A stretch of 64,000 nucleotides of DNA from Ixodes scapularis (lineage: Eukaryota; Arthropoda; Arachnida; Ixodida; Ixodidae). Shown here one piece after another: positions 42,891 through 53,790 of the stretch (within the stretch, counting starts at the first letter, position 1; each line of letters starts with the position of its first letter). The notes beneath the pieces are model-generated. The model searched no databases, was not told the DNA's origin, and worked only from the letters and a program-made list of their open reading frames with translations. The position numbers and the translations under genes were made by a program. Location: contig NW_024609837.1 in NCBI RefSeq assembly GCF_016920785.2, positions 46,564,745 to 46,628,744 on the forward strand. The letters run 5' to 3'.

Positions 42891-43945
42891 CATAATTACT
42901 CATCCAATCGTTCCCAATGTCTAGTCATTGGGGGTCGATATTCTTCGTATGCCTCGTATGCTTCGTAACCTCGGGTGTCACCCCAGGGGTCTTTACTTGG
43001 GATACTTCTCATTGAGGTGGCGTATTGATTTCCCGCCAAGGTGCGGCATCCTTTATATTGCTCCACCACACCCCTGGACAAGTAGAACGACGCAATATGC
43101 GATGTGGAGGTGATCACAATAAGCAGAAAACTTTGGAATCAGGTTCCTGTCGTGCAGAAAACATCGCGACAAATCTCAAAATATCAAACGTCTAGCAAAA
43201 GGAAAAGAAAAAAGAAAATAATTTAAAGTTGAAATGTGCTTCATGGCTGTGGCTGCAGAATGTCACGTTTTAATCGATTGACAATTTAATTTGACGGTAC
43301 AGCGTATGGAAAAAAAAAAAGCATTCATGGCTGAGAACGCAAGGACGCGAGATTGGTTTTTGGCCTGGAAGATTTGTTCGCGGGTCGACGTGAAAAATGA
43401 TTGCTGCTCACAGTAAATGGGGTGCCAAAAGATGGCTTATCCGTGCACAAGAAAACCCGCGTTCATTGTTAGTGGTGAGGACATAACTGTATAAAAGGGA
43501 ACTGCAAAAAAAAAAACAAAAAAAACTGCGCTGTACTTGTAACGGTATGTGAATAAAATAAGCTCAACTCCGCAACTCTGTCCGCAACTTATACTTATGG
43601 TAATTTGTTATAGAAGAAAACCCGATATTTCCCAATATTTTTGCCGCGAACATGCGTCTAGAAAATTGGGTTACTCCCTACTTTCTTGGAAATCTGAAGT
43701 CGAATTCTCCCGTTTTCCAAACGTTTCACTTCCGAAAGTATTTTTTTGGGAAAAACGAATATCCAAAAACATATGGGCTAGCTTCAGAATTCGGAAACGA
43801 ACATAGGTTATCTTGGCTTCAGTTAACTTCTGTGACATAGATGAAGCTTCCAAATGTCGCTTTTAGGCCCATTTTGAAGTAAAATTTACCCTTCTAAACA
43901 TTTGTTTTAGGCATAAAAAAAGGTGTTTCTAAGATTGCAGCAATA
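42891..43945. other. no gene seen
   Basis: Mixed sequence with A-rich runs near 43310 and 43510. No recognisable coding. Confidence 0.5.
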
Positions 43946-43949
43946 CAGC

Positions 43950-44380
43950 TGAAACTGCCAACCTTCGACATAACCTGTAACTGGCGGGCTTTCCTTATTC
44001 ACTTTGAAGCGATGGTTGAACAAAATGCGTGGGACACGTTTACTAAAGTTCGAGCATTGGTAAATCTCCAGCAAGGTAGGGCTGCAGATTACCTCGAAAG
44101 TGTATCATCAGCTAGCCGCTCATTGTACGAAGAGCTCGTTCATGCATCGAAGACTCGTTTAGGCGATAGACACCATTAGCAATTTCACCTGACTCTCTTA
44201 CATCAGCACGAACAAGGAACCGACACACACCAAGGACTTGACGGTAAGGTGGAGCGATTATCAACAAACGTGGTTGTCGGGTGTCCATAAACCACGATGA
44301 ACCAGACGGCGACTGCTGCCTTCATCGACGCAATTACCGAGGCCTATATTCAGCGCCATGTTCGACTTTCTAATCCCAGC
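43950..44380 (+). pseudogene. gypsy-type gag fragment (plus strand)
   Basis: One frame reads LPTFDITCNWRAFLIHFEAM, WDTFTKVRALVNLQQGRAAD, YLESVSSASRSLYEELVHAS and KTRLGDRHH, then after stops AAFIDAITEAYIQRHVRL and SNPS. This is the gag capsid-like region typical of tick Ty3/gypsy elements. It is broken by stop codons (after DRHH and after VVGCP). No pol follows downstream, so it is an isolated remnant. Confidence 0.7.
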
Positions 44381-45105
44381 ATATCACACTCGTAACTTGG
44401 ACACGCATTTGAGTTGTAGACAGTGAGCAAGTGCACGGGCATTCCAAATGACGGAACACAACCACACTCATCAAAAGAGCTATCACGAACATCCGGAGTA
44501 AACTGCTTTCGTTTGGCACCGTTGGAGAATTTGCCGAGACCTGTCCGAATAGCGAAGTGCAGTCCAAGACTTACTCTTCTTTAACGCGGAGTGGATCACG
44601 CAGGTATGGTGACACATGATTCCGGGAAGTATGCCATATGCGCGAAGTGTGTCAAATTCGCGAAGTATGCCATGCGAAGTAATTGTAAAGTTATTTCCCT
44701 ATTTATTTAATTAAGGGAATGATTGTAATGTGTTATACTTTGTTTTCATTAACGGGGGGGGGGGGGGGGGGGGGGAAGCGGGCATTACGACCCCAACAAC
44801 AACAAAACATCGTGCCTAAAATAACTTGTTTTTGTTAGGGTAAGTTTTACCGGCCACTGTCATCTGCACATACAAAACGCAAGGTCTGCCATTTTTGAGA
44901 TGCTAAAAACCTTTCTTCACGTCATTGCAAACCTCAGCGATTCGAATCTTTTTTTTTTTATGGTTTGGTTGTTTCTAGATTGTAACTCGTCAGCATGCAA
45001 GGCCAAGGCGAAGGGGGAAGTACGCTGATACAAAGACGCGGACTCTCGGTGAAAACAAGAGTAAACAAACTCCCGGGGTCATAGTATTTCTCTACAACGA
45101 AAAGG
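44381..45105. other. no gene seen; poly-G at 44754-44775
   Basis: A 22-base G run. Otherwise nothing recognisable. Confidence 0.5.
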
Positions 45106-45109
45106 AGAA

Positions 45110-45960
45110 AACTGTTTATGTGCACGCAAGTTGGTGTAGCGGATCTGTGCGCGCCTTTGCTTTTGTCCCTTCATTTCTTTATTTTCGAAGACGCGGAGAG
45201 GACACAGAGGATCGTCGACTGCGAGCCTTGCAAAAGCTCAAGACATTTGAAAATTCTATCCTCAGTTATGGTGACGACGACAGTTTGCATAATGCGACAA
45301 CAGGACGGGACGCTCCGTTTTCTGCTGTACAAAGTTCAGCAGAGAAGTTGACTGAAAATAACGTAAGATTAACTGGCGTGCTGCTGAAAAGATTTTATAC
45401 CATTTATCATCTTTGGGCGAAAGGAATGTTTATTTTATTTTAAGTAGCCTTTTAACAGCAAAAAAGAAAAACCGTATATGTGCACGCCAGCTGGTGTATC
45501 GGATCTGTGCGCGCCCTTCCTTTGTCCCTTAATTCCTTTGTTTTGCAGGGCGCGGAGAGGTCACAAAAGAATCATCGACTGCGCGCCTTGAAAGCCCTCA
45601 AGAGAATTAAAAAATTCCTCCTCGGTTGTAGTGACGACAGCAGCTTGCATAATGCCACAACAGGAGTAGACGCTCCGTCTTCTGCTGAATAAAGTTCAAC
45701 AGTGCAACTGACTGAAAAGATACGTGAAAACAGAAAGAATAAACAAACAGTCGGACCGAGCAGCACCTCTTTCGCACCGAAAGAGGTGCTGTTCTCTCCG
45801 TCCCTATGTTTATTCTTTCTGTTTTTTTGTTTTAACGTCTCCAACGCGCTCATGTCGAACTAAGTTTGACTGAAAAGAACGTGACATTAACTGGCGTGCG
45901 GCTCAGAAGAGATTAGAACGCTTACCACTTTTGGAAGATACGAATGCTTATTTTATTTCG
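45110..45960. repeat. tandem duplication (two ~350-bp units), second unit carrying an insertion
   Basis: Unit 1 (45110-45460) and unit 2 (45475-45960) share TGTGCACGC.AG.TGGTGTA, GGATCTGTGCGCGCC, GCGGAGAGG, CATAATG.GACAACAGGA and AACTGGCGTGC, at roughly 75-80% by eye. Unit 2 is split by ~150 bp (45725-45865) that itself contains an inverted repeat (ACAGAAAGAATAAACA with TGTTTATTCTTTCTGT, and AGCACCTCTTTCG with CGAAAGAGGTGCT). It is flanked on both sides by GACTGAAAAGA-type sequence, a candidate 11-14-bp target duplication. Short frames are not conserved between units as coding sequence would be. Confidence 0.75.
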
Positions 45961-46490
45961 TGCTTCTTTTCCCCTAATCTTCTAAAAGCTTCAAGGTTGC
46001 CTACATCACTGTAACCCTTTTCGCGGTTCATGTCTTTTTTTTTACAATGTCAGGACACACCGTTGGTAATACATGGCAACTTTCAGCGACGGTGGTACAG
46101 CAGTGTGAGAATCGCGCTCCCTAGCTTCTGAATGAACGGCTTCAGAATGAATCTGTTTGCTTACACCTTCCAGAGGAGAGAGTATGAGGTAAGACTCTTA
46201 CGTAGCTCGTATTTCACAAAATTATAACTTCTGCTGTCGCTGTGGGGGGACGCTGCCGTTGCCTCACCTGGCATTTAGCTGGAGAACACTGAGCTGTGCT
46301 TCGGCCGACCCGTGCTACATGCGTTTTGGACGGCATCAAGACCCGCTAAGCACAGCTTACGGGCGTCTACATTTCTGTTTTAATCGACATTGTATATTTA
46401 TTTTCTGATGAATTTTCGGACGTTTTCGGTGTTATATATCAAAGAAACTCAATCATCTTTATCACCGCAAAGCGAATGGAAGAATGATAT
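45961..46490. other. no gene seen
   Basis: Unassigned interval. Confidence 0.5.
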
Positions 46491-46499
46491 AAAGTCCGT

Positions 46500-46735
46500 G
46501 ACCGAGCGTTGCAATCTCGGCCCTGCGCGCGGCAATATAGTGGTGGTAATACCCCGTTAGCCCTAAGACAGCCTTTAAGTATGCAAATTCTTTTTCTCAG
46601 GTCGCGGGAAGTCTCTAACGGCCTCGACTTTGTGTTCGTCGGGCCTTCTCAAACCCTGACCTACGATGTGGCCGAGGTACCTCACCTCGCCACTCAACAT
46701 TTTTCTCGAGCTCCGTAATCACTCTAGCAGATCAA
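46500..46735 (-). pseudogene. gypsy-like element 2: reverse transcriptase C-terminal fragment
   Basis: The minus strand reads VRYLGHIVGQGLRRPDEHKV, EAVRDFPRPEKKN and, after a shift, LTGYYHHYI, the conserved end of gypsy RT just after the palm. It directly follows the integrase C-terminus, so the rest of RT (including YxDD) is deleted and the order is again integrase then RT. It ends at a short sequence shared with 621-672. Confidence 0.7.
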
Positions 46736-47417
46736 GAATCTATACTCCACCACGCTCGGATCGGATCCCTTGGCGTCCTGCGTTACGCGGAGCAGCCGCA
46801 GTGGAGTCAGCAAACACCGTCCATACAGTAATGCGTCCGGGCTGAAGACGATTGCATCGTGAGTCACCGAGCGCCGCGCGAACAACATTGCCGGCAGGTA
46901 GGCGTCCCTTCACTCTCACTCTCATAGTGTAGCGCCCGCAGTACACGTTTCATAATTGATTGAACGCTGTTCGACTGCGGGTAATATACCTAACTGTGTA
47001 AAACCTTTATACCGCACTTCTCAAAGAAGCCAGTAGTGAAAGCGCTTTCAAAAACGCACCCGCGGTCGCTCTGGACCTGTTGGGCATAACCTGCATGCCC
47101 GGGCCAAAATCGACAAATGTCTGTTCATTGCCTCCACCGAACTCTGTTCCTTCATTGGGACAGCCTCCAGGAACTTGCTGGCCGCGCACATTACCTATAG
47201 AGCATAGCAGTACCCAGCTTCAGCAACCGGAAGAGGGTCCGCCACAACGACAAACACGCCTGAATGGTTCTGAGATAATGGACACAACTCTAAGGGGTTT
47301 TTGCCGTTTTCATTAGGTTTCCCCACCCTCTCACAAACATCGCACGCTCGCACCCGAGACTCGGCATCTCGGAAACATCCCGGCCAGTAAAATTACGTGA
47401 GGAGCCGCTATTTCGTC
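46736..47417 (-). pseudogene. gypsy-like element 2: integrase remnant
   Basis: From 47417 inward: LKDEIAAPHV; then, across shifts, KPLRVVSIISEPFRRVC; SKFLEAVPMKEQSSVEAMN; QSDRGCVFESAFTTGFFEKC with the second catalytic Asp; YYPQSNSV; MKRVLRALHYES; SPDALLYGRCLLTPLRLLR; and DPSVVEY. This is the catalytic core and C-terminal part of a Ty3/gypsy integrase. The N-terminal zinc-binding segment is missing because an insertion plus local deletion lies at 47418-48185. Confidence 0.75.
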
Positions 47418-48038
47418 TTTAAGAGCGCAGCTTTCAGGCGCCCGTTTCCGCGTTTCGCGGCGTCGCAGTCCCCGTCGGCGTAACCGCCCCGCTCAATTTA
47501 GTGGGAAATTGAATTGGTGTTGAGGTCATGTGACGTCAATTTTCCAGTTAAATCTAGTGGAGAAACTGAATTTGTTAATGAGTGACGTGACACAAAGTTG
47601 AGTGACGTCATTTTCCCGCTAAATTTAGTGGGTAAACTGAATTTGTGTTGAAGTCACGTGATGTCAATTTTCCCACCAAATCTAGCGGAGAAACTGAATT
47701 TTTTCATGGGTCATATGACAGGAAGTCGTGTGACGTCATTTTTACCAATAAATTTAGTGGGTAAACTGAATTCGTGTTGAAGTCACGTGGCGTCAATTTT
47801 TAACTAAATTTAGCGAGGAAACTGGGAGGAGGGGGAGGGGAGTACGGCAGGAGGAGGGTAGGAGCAGAGGAGGACTGGAGGAGGAGAGGAGGAAGAGAAG
47901 AGGAGGGTAGGAGGAGGCATAAAGCAGGAGGGAAGGTTATGGAGGAGGAGGAAGGGCATAACCTCTCTTTTGTACCCTCCCCTCCTCCTCCTCAAGAGGT
48001 GCGTTCTAATTTCGGATTACAGAGACTTGTAAACGTCT
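47418..48038. mobile_element. modular repeat family, copy 4 (134-bp tandem core), inserted in integrase
   Basis: The head TAAGAGCGCAGCTTTCAGGC and GCGTCGCAGTCCCCGTCGGC (continuing GTAACC) lies at 47420-47484. The core (47490-47825) is a tandem repeat with a period of about 134 bp, containing TTTAGTGGGTAAACTGAATT, GTGTTGAAGTCACGTG and GTGACGTCATTTT blocks, about two and a half units. A purine tract lies at 47825-47960. The tail is AAGAGGTGCGTTCTAATTTC, then GGATTACAGAGACTTGTAAA ending CGTCT. The head joins directly to integrase coding at 47417/47420. Confidence 0.8.
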
Positions 48039-48059
48039 GTCAATTTTTGTTGCCCAAGT

Positions 48060-48185
48060 GACAGGAGTATTCCGCTCCATGACATCACACTTGAAGAAGG
48101 GCGTCCGCCCGAAACGTCGTGTATACCTTCCTGTTCACGTATTTTTTCGAGTAGTGCAACCATATATTTGCGATTCCGTGTTTAG
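48060..48185 (+). ncRNA. hammerhead-like motif, copy 2, in a Penelope-type fragment
   Basis: At 48091-48120 TTGAAGAAGGGCGTCCGCCC is followed by GAAACGTCGTG. Read as a minimal hammerhead: CUGANGA is present as UUGAAGA, stem II is GGGC/GCCC with loop GUCC, then GAAA and CGUC. This layout is known from LTRs of Penelope-like retroelements. No Penelope protein is nearby; the fragment lies between the modular repeat and the integrase-linker coding that resumes near 48186. Activity is unproven; position 3 is U rather than C. Confidence 0.4.
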
Positions 48186-49100
48186 GCGCAACACCTCCGC
48201 TGGATATTTTTCTGGAAATACAAGCTGATCCACAGTTCGACCCGATCGATCTCGGTAGTGTCGGTGCAGCAAACCATCACGAACAGGAAATGTAATGGTT
48301 TTCTTCGCCACGCCCTTCTTGGTGGTTTCCCAAATCTTATCTAGACTGGGTCAGACCTTTGCTCCTTGATGAAAATTTCCTCCGTTACCGACACGAGCTT
48401 TTCAAAGTTTTCTGATGTCGGGGACAACATCAACTCGTTCATGTCTGCTAGCTGCTCCTGGCGAGTTTCTTTCTCGACCGCAAGGTTTTACTCACTCCCA
48501 CGGTCTTCCTCTGCCTCCGCAGAACTGGATTGCTCGGAGACCCCGCCGGCAGATCTTTCGTATCCCCTCGGCTGGCCTCGTCATAACTGACCTGCGTAGA
48601 AATCTCGCGAACCTTAGCCCTAGTGAGCGCTTGAAAAACTCCCTCCCCGAGGATCTTGGCCTGTTCTTTCAGGATTCTGTCCGTTCGATTCGAAAATAGG
48701 TAGGGGTACTGTGACGGTAGTTTGTCCAAAACAGCCACCTCGGCACGCAGCTCTCAGAACAGTTCAGACATCAGAACATAGGCCACGGGTAGACACAGGC
48801 TTCCCTCGTCCAGCACTGACTCATCCCAAGAATATTTCCTATTGTAATTTGTTTCGGTAACGTACGCCGGGTGAACTAGGTCAATAGTAGCCCGACTGTC
48901 GAGCAACACGCGGCAATATTTTCCGTTCACTGTCATGTCGAAAAGATATGGACCTAGGAGTACTTTATATCTCCTCGCACTGAGTGGTGTTGGCGAAAAC
49001 CACCTCTGGTTTTTTGGGCATCCCACGGCAATATGCCCAGTGTCGTGGAAATTAAAGCACGTTACCGGATTCCAGGCCTCAAAGGGTTTCTTTTGCCGAC
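48186..49100 (-). pseudogene. gypsy-like element 2: zinc knuckle, protease and linker
   Basis: 49090-49010 reads CFNFHDTGHIAVGCPKNQ, a zinc knuckle with the second Cys changed. Then LGPYLFDMTVNGKYCRVLLD and SRATIDLVHPAYV form the protease core, with the D-T/S-G triad altered to DSR. 48750-48190 continues FEELRAEVAVLDKLPSQYP-like, LFSNRTDRILKEQAKILGEG and, near the insertion, LLHRHYRDRSGRTVDQLVFP, EKYPAEVLRL, the lead-in to integrase. Frames are shifted between these parts. Confidence 0.7.
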
Positions 49101-49199
49101 TGTCCTACTCGTTAGCCTGGGATGCCGCCGAGGTACTATCCTCCTTCCTTCCTCCCCTCCTTCCGCAACTCGGGTCTTTTCCAACCCCGTTTTCTCTGT

Positions 49200-49613
49200 T
49201 CATCCCCGCTTTCCTTCTCGAAGACTTCCTCTGCGTGAACAGGGCTCCTCTGCAAGATCCGCGGCTCGATAAGCGGTGTCAACTCTCGTCTTATCCTGAT
49301 TCCAGGTGTGCATCTCCTCAGAGAGAGTCTTATAGAACTGTTCGAGCGCGACTGTCTCCAGTATTTTCTCCTTGTCATCAAACGACTCGGCGTCCCTCAT
49401 CCTCTCTACAAGGTACGACCGAAGTTCGTGCGCGAAATCCGCATAAGTGGCCTTGGACGTTTTGGTCACGCCCCTGAACTTCCGTCGGAACGCTTGTGCA
49501 GACAAGCGGTATTTCTTCAGCAGGTAGCTCTCCACACGCTCATAGTCGTCTGAGTCGTCCGCGTATAACCCCGCGATTACCCCGGTTTCCTCGCATGGCA
49601 ATACGTTGGGCAA
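49200..49613 (-). pseudogene. gypsy-like element 2: gag, SCAN-like capsid segment
   Basis: LLKKYRLSAQAFRRKFRG, ADFAHELRSYLVERMRDAES, KEKILETVALEQFYKTLSEE and DKTRVDTAYRAADLAEE form the SCAN-like capsid region common to one group of gypsy gags. It dimerises in the particle. Open for 138 codons, but separated by a shift from the N-terminal gag piece at 49623-49952. Confidence 0.8.
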
Positions 49614-49622
49614 CGTTCTGGC

Positions 49623-49952
49623 TCAAGAAACCCGATTAAAACAGGCCCTGTCGTATGCCCCCTTGAACTTGACCAGGTAGAGGTCCATATGAAGTCCCAC
49701 CTTAAAAGACTGAATGAATTTCGTCAGCTCATGCTCGAGACGAATTTGTTTTAGTTCTAATTCTTCAAATTTTGCTCCGTCTTCTTTTTTTGTGTTGATT
49801 TTTTTCAACATCCCTTCAATTTCATCGTCGTCGAGATTTTCGTTCTGACTACTCTTCGCCAGTACCGTTTTTTTCATCGATATGCTCACATCAACCCCAA
49901 GCTCCTCACACAGGTCGAGCAGGTCACACCTTTGCAAACGCTGCGGGATCAT
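49623..49952 (-). pseudogene. gypsy-like element 2: gag N-terminus
   Basis: Starts at a genuine ATG (49952, MIPQRLQRCDLLDLCEELGV) preceded by CAGAC, and contains the coiled coil EEIE-type segment DDDEIEGMLKKINTKKEDG and KFEELELKQIRLEHELTKFI. It ends in a frame break just before the capsid segment. 49953-50230 upstream is the likely leader; I do not see a defined LTR. Confidence 0.75.
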
Positions 49953-50234
49953 GTCTGCGACCTATCTGGGTGGTAAAACTCTGGACTACAGAAACGCAAC
50001 AACTTGAATAATGGCTTTACGGTCGTCCCTGAAGGCCCCGCAAAATTACACTTCTATTGTACAGGCCTGGCGACGGAGAAAAGATGCCGTCATTCATCAG
50101 ACTCTGCTGACGGCTCTTAATATCCGTTGGCGCTACCGCTCAATGGCTGTAGCTGTCAATCCCACCAGCCGCCATCCAGTCGTAAAAACTTGGGGTCCAC
50201 TGGTTTCACAGGAACGTGGCGTGCAGAAATGAGA

Positions 50235-53200
50235 AAAGAAGTGCACAGCTCGGTGTCATAGAACTCGTTCAATTACATATTTGAAACCAAGAGGCAATAG
50301 GCGCCTGTCACTCAAGTTTTGAGCAGCGCTCCAGGGGAGCAAAATCTAATACTTGTGGCTCGCGTTTCTGGCGTTTCGAACATGCGTCATTGCGCTACCC
50401 CACTACCGTTTTTTATACACCGTTCCCTTCTAAGTGAAAGCGTAGCAGACACTACAAGAGCGAGTTTCGGGCATTCAGTGTCCCTGCCAAGCACGCGCGC
50501 TCGTGCAGTGCGAGCATCGCTCAGGAAAACAGGCTTTTGCAAGTTGCTTCGGCTTCTTGACGTAAAGCCTACGTGCTCACGCAGGCTATGAAAGATTGCA
50601 ATACAAATGTTAAATATGAAAGTAATGTTTGATGAGACGCCGAGGCCCCGCAGCATACTTTCTTTTTAGACGTTTTGTTATTGCGCATGTACGGTTGCTA
50701 ACAGAAGCTTGTATTTTAACGTGGCACATGCATAATAGAATTTTACAACGCCGCTTCTATTGTCTTATCGTGTGGATGGTGCAGCCGGCATGACGTGGTC
50801 GCGTCTTACTGAAGCGCTCGCGTCTCCTGCCCGAGAACAACGGGTCTATGGTACAACGATCTTAGTCAGCAGCATCGTTGCAGCGTTCAAGTTGAAACGT
50901 TTCTGCGTAATATTATCTCTGCGTTTCATTTGTGTCGGGCGACTCGACTCAACTTTTTCTTCTCTCGGATGTGTCACCGGTTCGCTCCCGTAATACTGGC
51001 GGTCTTCCTCGGCTCACAGTATCCTGCCAAGGTCCTTGGTCGCCAAATGGCTAATCTCCTGAACCCCGCGCTTGTGGATGAATCGGTCTTTGGTAACCAC
51101 CCGAGACGTCAATTTGTTGTAGAAGGCACTGGCTCCCCTCTCTTGCGGCTGCATGTCAGGGTTACTTGTCCCGCTGGTGAAGCGCTCAAAGCCGTGAGAA
51201 TGGGTGATGGGGTGCTCACTCAGGGGGCTCTTGGGCTCCGCTAATGGCAAGTCCAGACCACCTGAACCCTTGTCGAATTCTTTGCCTGGGTTCTTATAAC
51301 ACAGACACTCCGAGGCACTCTGAACAAGAGCGTTTGGGCATGGAAAGAGCAGCAGATTGACATATTTTGTTCGTCTACAATGAAATGAAGGGCTTGTACT
51401 AACCTGCACAAGAAATCAAAGAAGAACTTGGCTTATCCGCATGACTGCCGCTCTTCAATGCCCACGAAGGAAACACGTAGAAGGCTTTTTGTTTAAAGTG
51501 TGCGGTAAACTTAATTTCCACGCCGATGGGACGAACGACGTTGAAGAAGATGCCCTAGAAAAATCGCAGCAGGGGAAGCGGAATATGAGCAAACTTGTCC
51601 TCCCGGCCGCAGCGTCCACGGTGAGCAATGCATTAGACGAAGAATCACCAAGCTTGCTGACGCATCATGTTGCGATGCTGTGAGGCGTGTGCCGGTTGCA
51701 GATAGCACATGTACCAGAAAGCAGAGAATAATTTGACGCATCCGTATGGCTGCCGCTCTTCTATTGATGGCTGCCGGTTCTCCTGCTTTATTTTCTACGA
51801 GGCCGTTTGATCCTCGATGAATGTTTTCATACCGGTGGTGTCGTCACATATCGCGACATGTTCGCAGTTATTTGAGCCAAAATTTGCTTTCTTTCTGAAA
51901 AATGCGCCAAAGTTCACCAAAACCCGAAGTAGCCAAGGCAGAGCCAAACTCGACCCTCTTCGGCAAGAGTCTGGGGATTTCGGCTCAATTCGCCAAACAG
52001 ACGCCAAATTTAAGCTCCACTGCCCCTTGGTTGGTTCTCGTGTGGCATCTTTTTGGCCTATATATCACTGTGTTCTCGTGTTATTCTGCCTTGTTCGCTA
52101 TTTTTTTGTTTTCTTTTGGTCCTAAATTGCGAAACAAATGTCGTATTTAGGTTACACTGCTTCTCTTCGATTTATACATAATGTCTTCGGCTTAAGAGTG
52201 GCACTTTTGCAAATATGTGGTGAGCCAGAAAAAAAAATAAAAAACTCACTAAAAGTACTTTAGCCCTCACTAATGTTTTGAACCAAAACCTTATTAGGTC
52301 TAATTCAGGCCCCTATGACTCCCAAGCATCGGCCAAGTTATACGTTTCTATGGTGCCCTACAAAGGGTAAGAAACATCTGTGAATTTTCACAACCTCGGG
52401 AGGTTTGACGACCGCGTATCAACAGGCTGTTTGAACCCCTGGCTAGGGCATCGTCTCGTGGATGGCATAATGTTGATTGTTGTCCACTGATGATGCTGAT
52501 GTTGATCGATCTTCAACGATCAACTATGGCTCAAAACGATCAACTGCGATCGTTGTCCAACAATCAACAAGACTCAACTGTGAGCCAATGTTGATGGTTG
52601 TCCCAAGATTTACCGACGGCTCACAGGGTAGGCTTGTGAACGGGTTAATAAAGAAGTAGTTGCCAGCATTGTTTCGAGGATTTTCATATATACCGATGCC
52701 CAATTTGAAAAAAATATATTGCAGACCCACTAGTATTCTTAAAACGGTACTAAAGACACGGAATAATTTTCGAAAACAAAAACTTTTATTAAATCGCAAA
52801 ACTTTCATAATACAAAACTCCGTAATATTATTAATTTTATATCTTATTTAAAAATTATTTCGAAATAAGAAGTGATCAGGAGACTGGGATTACCTTAACT
52901 TGTCTCCCAGCTCAAAAAAAAAAGAAAGAAATGTAGCTGCATATATTTGTTTAGTTTCTTGTTTTTATAAGAATCTACATAGGTGCTTTGGTTGGTCTTG
53001 AAACATTGCTAACGCCATTAAAAAGAAAAAGAATTCTAGATATGAGCCGAGCTTGCGACCGACATGTTTTAGTACGTATTTGAACTCGACATATAATTCC
53101 CTCTTGTTAAAATTAGCGCAAAAACAAGGTATGCAAAACCTAGAGATCTGTCTCTAGATTCTTTCTCCCTTGTATTTGCGTTAATGTTAACATGATATCT

Positions 53201-53790
53201 ATCCAACAAGCCATCAAATAATTTTAATATAGTAAAATTCCCACAACTACGCGTATATTTGTTCTTATTCGGAACTAATAATGGTGCCGGGAGATATAAG
53301 ACCAGCGGCGCGTTTGATTCAATGCGGGCTTCCGCGTATTGGGCGGAGTGTTTACCACCAGTAAGTTCTGAAGCGCAAAAGTGAAAAATACGGGTACAAT
53401 TCTGCGAATAAGACCTTATTTGTCGACCCGCATAACTATACTAGGTAGTGTAAAATGCTCAAGCTCCGCGTGAATGTGACACTATACTCCTTTTCACACT
53501 AAATCCGCCGGCAAACGCTATCATTCGATATAGACAATCAAGCAACTTGACTAGTTCACTGTCAATGCTCCCGTCGTGTTTCTGAGTGTGCAATTAGAGA
53601 CTAAACCAATCAAAAACAGAAAACGTTAGGGCTTTTAGAAACCCGTTGGGTGAAACACCGCGACAGCTGACGTATGCAGTATATTCGCTTTACACGTTTT
53701 AAAACATCGTGTCCTTTATAGTCCATAAACCCTGCCCTGTATAACGGAATAGGGAATAAACTTTCAATTAGGGCTTGTGATAATTTTCTT
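50235..53790. other. no certain gene; unrecognised frames at 51.0-51.7 kb; GATCAAC-rich patch at 52480-52600
   Basis: A minus frame of about 130 codons (51409-51014; GTG, not ATG, at its limit) and a plus frame of 80 codons (51441-51683, ATG) have no recognisable domain. The phrase ATGACTGCCGCTCTTC at 51441 recurs as ATGGCTGCCGCTCTTC at 51747. 52480-52600 contains repeated AACGATCAAC/GTTGATCG words that may be subterminal repeats of a transposon. The rest is AT-rich and featureless. Confidence 0.4.

Noticed and set aside
44754..44775. G-quadruplex from the poly-G run
   Set aside because: A pure homopolymer of uncertain true length; quadruplex potential is trivial and not informative without a conserved context.
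51014..51409. 131-codon minus-strand frame
   Set aside because: It begins with GTG, there is no recognisable family, and a plus frame overlaps. Kept only as an unassigned note.
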